Below, one piece after another: positions 60,796-64,000 of a stretch of 64,000 nucleotides of DNA. Location of the stretch: assembly GCF_017573465.1 (NCBI RefSeq), contig NZ_JAGEPF010000013.1, forward strand, positions 124,001-188,000, read 5' to 3'. The notes under the pieces were generated by a model, which did no database searches, was not told the DNA's origin, and saw nothing but the letters and a program-made list of their open reading frames with translations. Position numbers and translations under genes: made by a program. The stretch comes from Actinomadura violacea (GTDB taxonomy: Bacteria; Actinomycetota; Actinomycetes; Streptosporangiales; Streptosporangiaceae). The first letter of the stretch is position 1; the number at the start of each line of letters is the position of its first letter.

Positions 60796-61635
60796 TTACT
60801 TGGGGTCGCCGAGCTCGATCGGCACGCCGACCAGCGAGCCGTACTCGGTCCAGGAGCCGTCGTAGTTCTTCACGTTCGGCAGGCCGAGCAGCTCGCGGAG
60901 CGCGAACCAGGTGTGCGACGAGCGCTCACCGATCCGGCAGTAGGCGATCGTGTCCTTGGACAGGTCGACGCCCGCGTCGGTGTAGATCTGCCGCAGCTCG
61001 TCGTCGGACTTGAACGTGCCGTCGTCGTTGGCCGCCTTCGACCACGGGATGCTGCGCGCGGTCGGCACGTGGCCGGCCCGCTGCGACTGCTCCTGCGGCA
61101 GGTGCGCCGGCGCGAGCAGCTTGCCGCTGAACTCGTCGGGCGAGCGGACGTCGATCAGGTTCTGCGCACCGATCGCGTCGACGACCTCGTCGCGGAACGC
61201 GCGGATCGTCAGGTCCTGCTCCTGGGCCTTGTAGTCGGTGCGCGGACGCGACGGGACGTCCTCGACCAGCTCGCGGGAGTCCAGCTCCCACTTCTTGCGG
61301 CCGCCGTCGAGCAGCTTGACGTTGCCGTGCCCGTACAGCTTGAAGTACCAGTACGCGTACGCCGCGAACCAGTTGTTGTTGCCGCCGTAGAGGATCACCA
61401 GGTCGTCGTTGGCGATGCCCTTGCCGGACAGCAGCTGCTCGAAGCCGGTCTTGTCCACGAAGTCGCGGCGGACCGGGTCCTGCAGCTCGGTCTTCCAGTC
61501 GATCTTCACGGCGCCACGGATGTGGCCCTTGTCGTAGGCGGACACGTCCTCGTCCACCTCGACCAGGACCAGGCCCGGGTCGTCCAGGTGGGCCTCGACC
61601 CAATCGGTGTCCACCAGGACGTCGGAGCGGCTCAT
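60796..61635 (-). CDS. cysA2: Thiosulfate sulfurtransferase (two-domain rhodanese)
   Basis: 279 residues with an inactive N-terminal rhodanese domain (VDEDVSAYDKGHIRGA, GNNNWFAAYAYWYFKLYG) and an active C-terminal one with the loop AYCRIGERSSHTWF, where Cys accepts sulfane sulfur. The match to mycobacterial CysA2/CysA3 is strong throughout. It moves sulfur from thiosulfate to an acceptor such as cyanide or a thiol. The start overlaps the DUF4395 stop (ATGA), so the two are translationally coupled. Confidence 0.93.
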   Translation of the reverse strand: MSRSDVLVDTDWVEAHLDDPGLVLVEVDEDVSAYDKGHIRGAVKIDWKTELQDPVRRDFVDKTGFEQLLSGKGIANDDLVILYGGNNNWFAAYAYWYFKLYGHGNVKLLDGGRKKWELDSRELVEDVPSRPRTDYKAQEQDLTIRAFRDEVVDAIGAQNLIDVRSPDEFSGKLLAPAHLPQEQSQRAGHVPTARSIPWSKAANDDGTFKSDDELRQIYTDAGVDLSKDTIAYCRIGERSSHTWFALRELLGLPNVKNYDGSWTEYGSLVGVPIELGDPK

Positions 61636-62069
61636 GCGGGAACCTCCCTGTCGGAGCGAATCTTCGCGGTGATACGTCGGAAGAGCGGATATATCTCGCA
61701 GCCGAGGCAGAACCCGAACGCCGCGTTCAGGAACGCCGCCGCCAGCGCGAGGGCGGTGGCACCGATGCCGAGCCAGGTGATCCCCGTCCCGTATCCGACC
61801 GTCCCCGCCAGGGCGAAGGCGAACCCGACGCCCTGCGCGAAGCGGGGCGCGGCCTCGTCCTCCAGTTCCCTGGGCGGAGCGAGCCGGGGGCGGATCAGCG
61901 CTTTGAACACCAGCCCGTACGGGGCGTACCGCAGACCGAGGAACGCGCCGATGGCGAACACGACGGCCTGAGCGGCGAGCAGTGCCCAGCTTCCCGTGAC
62001 CAGGACCGCGACGAGGACGACCGTCGTGACGGACGCGCCGAAGCGCGGCCCACGCGGATCAACCTGCAT
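61632..62069 (-). CDS. DUF4395 membrane protein
   Basis: 145 residues with four hydrophobic segments and the C-terminal motif GFCLGCEIYPLFRR, whose two cysteines are diagnostic of DUF4395. It occurs with sulfurtransferases and thioredoxins, so a role in thiosulfate or sulfane-sulfur handling at the membrane is likely. It is coupled to cysA2 and preceded by the Cys-containing leader peptide. Confidence 0.85.
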   Translation of the reverse strand: MQVDPRGPRFGASVTTVVLVAVLVTGSWALLAAQAVVFAIGAFLGLRYAPYGLVFKALIRPRLAPPRELEDEAAPRFAQGVGFAFALAGTVGYGTGITWLGIGATALALAAAFLNAAFGFCLGCEIYPLFRRITAKIRSDREVPA

Positions 62070-62149
62070 CGGGGTGCTCCATGGCGGAGAGGAAGCGTGC
62101 GTACGAGCGTGGAAATCGGAAGAGCTCGGGGGCGGAAGGGCTCGATGCC

Positions 62150-62215
62150 TCAGGCCGGGCGACAGAGCGAGGCGGCCACGCGGCAGAAGTCGACCGCGCG
62201 GCGCTTCGTGAGCAT
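62150..62215 (-). CDS. Short Cys-containing leader peptide of the sulfur operon
   Basis: 21 residues containing RRAVDFCRVAASLCR. This matches the actinobacterial putative leader peptides found ahead of sulfur-assimilation and sulfurtransferase genes. It ends 80 bases before the DUF4395 start. Ribosome progress over the Cys codons could signal cysteine supply to the downstream genes (attenuation). The ribosome site is weak. Confidence 0.75.
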   Translation of the reverse strand: MLTKRRAVDFCRVAASLCRPA

Positions 62216-62266
62216 CTGCTCTGTCCAGTAACGCACGGCACGATGGTAAGCCGACAATCCGCGCCC

Positions 62267-62300
62267 TGTCACATCCGTCTCGCCTTCCGAGACAGTGACA
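62267..62300. promoter_or_regulatory. Compound inverted repeat upstream of leader peptide
   Basis: TGTCAC (62267-62272) and GTGACA (62295-62300) flank GTCTCG (62277-62282) and CGAGAC (62288-62293). It can be a hairpin or an operator. It lies about 52 bases before the leader-peptide start on the minus strand. Confidence 0.45.
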
Positions 62301-62388
62301 TGTGTCTTATCCCAGGTCATCGGGGTACGGCTCACAGGTTGATCGCCCGTTCCCGGGTCTTGACAGGGCCGCCGGAGCCGGGTCGCGG

Positions 62389-62853
62389 TCACCGGATCGC
62401 GGCGCCGAGGGCGGCGATCACGTCGGCCTTGCGGGGCGCCCCCGCGGCGCGCCGGACGATCCGCCCGGCCTCGTCGAGGACGAGCACCGTCGGCGTCCGC
62501 ACGACGTTCAGCCGCCGCACCAGTTCCAGGTGCGCCTCGGCGTCCAGTTCCACGTGCGCGACGCCGTCGACCATCTCGGCGACCTCGCCGAGGACGCGCC
62601 GGGTCGCGCGGCAGGGCGCGCAGAACGCACTGGAGAACTGCAGGAGCGTGGCCTTCGCGCCGAGTTCGGCGCCCAGCTCGTCGGCCCGCAGTTCTTCGTG
62701 CGGCAGGGTGTCGCCCACCTGGTCGTCGCCGTCCTTCCGTGCGCGGACCGCCGCCGGTGTGGCGCGCAGCACACCGTCACGGTGCCGGCGCACAAGGCCG
62801 AACACCGTCGCCGCCGACAGCACCACTAGGGCGACCAAAGCTCCGGTCATCAT
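62389..62853 (-). CDS. thiX: ThiX-like membrane-anchored thioredoxin
   Basis: 154 residues: an N-terminal helix (ALVALVVLSAATVFGLV), then a thioredoxin fold with FSSAFCAPCRATRRVL (CxxC) and the cis-Pro loop VRTPTVLVL. It resembles the mycobacterial ThiX protein, which lies in the same order beside cysA2 and sseC2. It probably reduces disulfides or persulfides formed in sulfur transfer. The name is historical and does not imply thiamine synthesis. Confidence 0.85.
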   Translation of the reverse strand: MMTGALVALVVLSAATVFGLVRRHRDGVLRATPAAVRARKDGDDQVGDTLPHEELRADELGAELGAKATLLQFSSAFCAPCRATRRVLGEVAEMVDGVAHVELDAEAHLELVRRLNVVRTPTVLVLDEAGRIVRRAAGAPRKADVIAALGAAIR

Positions 62854-62897
62854 TGTCGACAACCCGCCCGCGACCGCGTTTCTTCCACACCGCGAGC

Positions 62898-63689
62898 CTA
62901 CGTGGGGATGGTGAGCAGCGGTTTCCCGTCCAGCCCGACGATCTCGAACGAGTACAGCTGACCGCGCGGGAACATCGTGGAGCCGTGATAGTCGCCATAG
63001 CCGCGGTCGTACGGGACGGACCAGCTGCCGATCGCGTCCCGCCGCCCGTCCCGGGCGATCACCATCATCCGGCAGTGCTCCCCCTTCGGCACCCCCGACA
63101 GGTACAGCTCGACCTGCGTGCCCCACTCCTTGCGCTGCAGGTAGACGACGCCCTTGACCTGGTTGCCGGGGTTGACGGCGACGATCCGCTCGCCGCGCCC
63201 CGCCGGCTCCGCCGTCTGCTCCGGCGACGGCGTGGCCGACGCGGCGGGCGGGGACGCGGCGCGGCCGCCGCCGCTCGCCGGGAACACGAACCCGCCGAAC
63301 AGCGCGCCCGCGACCAGCAGCAGGCACGCGGCGGCGGCGAGCGGCGCCCACCGGGCGATCCCCGCGCCCCGCCCGCCGAGCCGCCGGCGCAGCGGCCCGA
63401 GCGGCCCCCTCCGCCGTTCGGACGCGCGGGCCAGCAGCCCGTCCAGGAACTCCGGATCCGGCGGCTCCGCCCGGCCCGGCCCGGCCGCCCCGCCCGGCCC
63501 GGCCACCTGCGCCAGCTGCGCCTCCTCGACCCGGCCGAGCAGCGCCGGCAGCCCGGCCAGCCCCGCCAGCTCGTCCCGGCACGCCGGGCAGCCCTCCAGG
63601 TGCGCGTCGACCCGGCCCCGCTCGGCCGGTTCGATCGCGCCGACCACGTACACGCCGAGCGCGGTGCGCACGTCCGCGCATTCGTTCAT
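62898..63689 (-). CDS. Membrane anti-sigma factor with zinc-binding N-terminus
   Basis: 263 residues. The N-terminal anti-sigma domain has VDAHLEGCPACRDEL (HxxxCxxC zinc site). One helix follows (about 117-138, LAAAACLLLVAGALFGGF), then an exterior domain (VKGVVYLQRKEWGTQVELYL, GSTMFPRGQLYSFEI) of anti-sigma-K type. It should hold the ECF sigma factor encoded just upstream until a signal outside the membrane releases it. ATGA overlap with the sigma gene. Confidence 0.88.
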   Translation of the reverse strand: MNECADVRTALGVYVVGAIEPAERGRVDAHLEGCPACRDELAGLAGLPALLGRVEEAQLAQVAGPGGAAGPGRAEPPDPEFLDGLLARASERRRGPLGPLRRRLGGRGAGIARWAPLAAAACLLLVAGALFGGFVFPASGGGRAASPPAASATPSPEQTAEPAGRGERIVAVNPGNQVKGVVYLQRKEWGTQVELYLSGVPKGEHCRMMVIARDGRRDAIGSWSVPYDRGYGDYHGSTMFPRGQLYSFEIVGLDGKPLLTIPT

Positions 63690-64000
63690 GGCGCCAACCC
63701 CCGCTCCTCCAATGCGAGTTTGAGCGCCCGCAGCGCGTAATAGGTGCGGGACTTCACGGTGCCGGCCGGTATGCCGAGCGCCGTCGCGGCCTCGGCGACC
63801 GATCGGCCGCGGTAGTAGGTCTCCACCAGCACCGCCCGGTGCGGCGGCGTCAGCTGGGCGAGCGCCTCGGCGACCGTCCAGGACTCCAGCGCCCGGTCGA
63901 TGTCGTCGGTGCCGGGCAGCGTCGCGATCACCTGCTCGTCGATGCCCGTCTCCGGGGGCCGCGCCCGCTTAGCCCGGTGCGCGTCCACCACCAGGTTGCG
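63686..64000 (-). CDS. ECF RNA polymerase sigma factor, 5' end outside window
   Basis: The visible 104 residues begin RNLVVDAHRAKRARP (end of region 2) and contain region 4: LTPPHRAVLVETYYRGRSVAEAATALGIPAGTVKSRTYYALRAL, the helix-turn-helix that reads the -35 element. The start lies beyond base 64000. It is translationally coupled to its anti-sigma factor. The regulon is unknown. Confidence 0.9.
   Translation of the reverse strand, partial: RNLVVDAHRAKRARPPETGIDEQVIATLPGTDDIDRALESWTVAEALAQLTPPHRAVLVETYYRGRSVAEAATALGIPAGTVKSRTYYALRALKLALEERGLAP

Noticed and set aside
62059..62241. 60-codon minus-strand frame before DUF4395
   Set aside because: It shows Ser/Arg/Pro-rich shadow composition. 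The overlapping frame with the Cys leader peptide explains the region better.
1..64000. tRNA, rRNA, CRISPR or insertion-sequence transposase
   Set aside because: No cloverleaf with CCA-type end, no rRNA-like sequence, no regularly spaced direct repeats and no transposase motifs were seen on reading both strands.

Overview
The window is very G+C-rich, uses GTG and TTG starts freely, and has dense, often 4-bp-overlapping operons. It encodes a type VII (ESX) secretion system and a sulfur operon laid out like the mycobacterial sseC-cysA-thiX locus. This points to an actinomycete; an Actinomadura-like or Streptosporangiales member is my inference, since no rRNA or other marker gene is present. I see no rRNA, tRNA or CRISPR array.

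Region by region. (1) 1-5512: a membrane-anchored Asp-box propeller protein cut by the window edge, a family 2 glycosyltransferase and an LCP-type cell-wall ligase. (2) 5644-13668: ESX-associated accessory genes, including two genes that look like separated halves of a DUF6177-type protein (5644-6588 and 9973-10440), an EspI-like MinD-type ATPase and several membrane proteins. (3) 13791-29857: the centrepiece. A good promoter precedes a YbaB-like gene, a WXG100-like gene and one 3387-residue secreted polymorphic toxin. The toxin has an ESX-type N-terminus, long Gly/Pro-rich linkers and five enzyme-like domains: HExxH metallopeptidase, DNA/RNA non-specific nuclease, RelA/SpoT-like synthetase, C80/caspase-like cysteine peptidase and a C-terminal R-STS-QxE ADP-ribosyltransferase. 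Five further genes follow, four of them joined by ATGA overlaps. They carry YezG-like immunity modules and two degenerate TNT-like domains, which suggests a composite immunity operon. (4) 29880-39831: a second set of ESX-like substrates and helpers (WXG100-like and EspC-like proteins, a DUF6571-like protein, a double YbaB-like protein, DUF3558-like proteins) in DNA that is visibly less G+C-rich between about 34000 and 38900, with a frameshifted propeller gene. (5) 39866-51125: the ESX core: mycP, two large substrates, an esxA/esxB-like WXG100 pair, eccB and eccD on the minus strand, and divergent eccC. No eccE or eccA is seen. A Crp-like site and a TTGACA promoter lie upstream of the esx pair. 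(6) 51091-60240: a MerR regulator and methyltransferase sharing a 22-bp dyad, a DUF222-HNH nuclease gene beside a highly structured palindromic element, a second mycosin, a SUKH-like protein, and trios of membrane-anchored proteins. (7) 60344-64000: sseC-cysA-DUF4395 with a cysteine-containing leader peptide, a ThiX-like thioredoxin, and an anti-sigma/ECF sigma pair that runs off the window.

Working model (inference): EccB/C/D and mycosins export WXG100 pairs and large effectors. The 14611-24774 protein is the main weapon, with its WXG100-like neighbour as partner and the downstream genes protecting the producer. YbaB-like and MinD-like proteins are recurrent cytoplasmic helpers of this locus.
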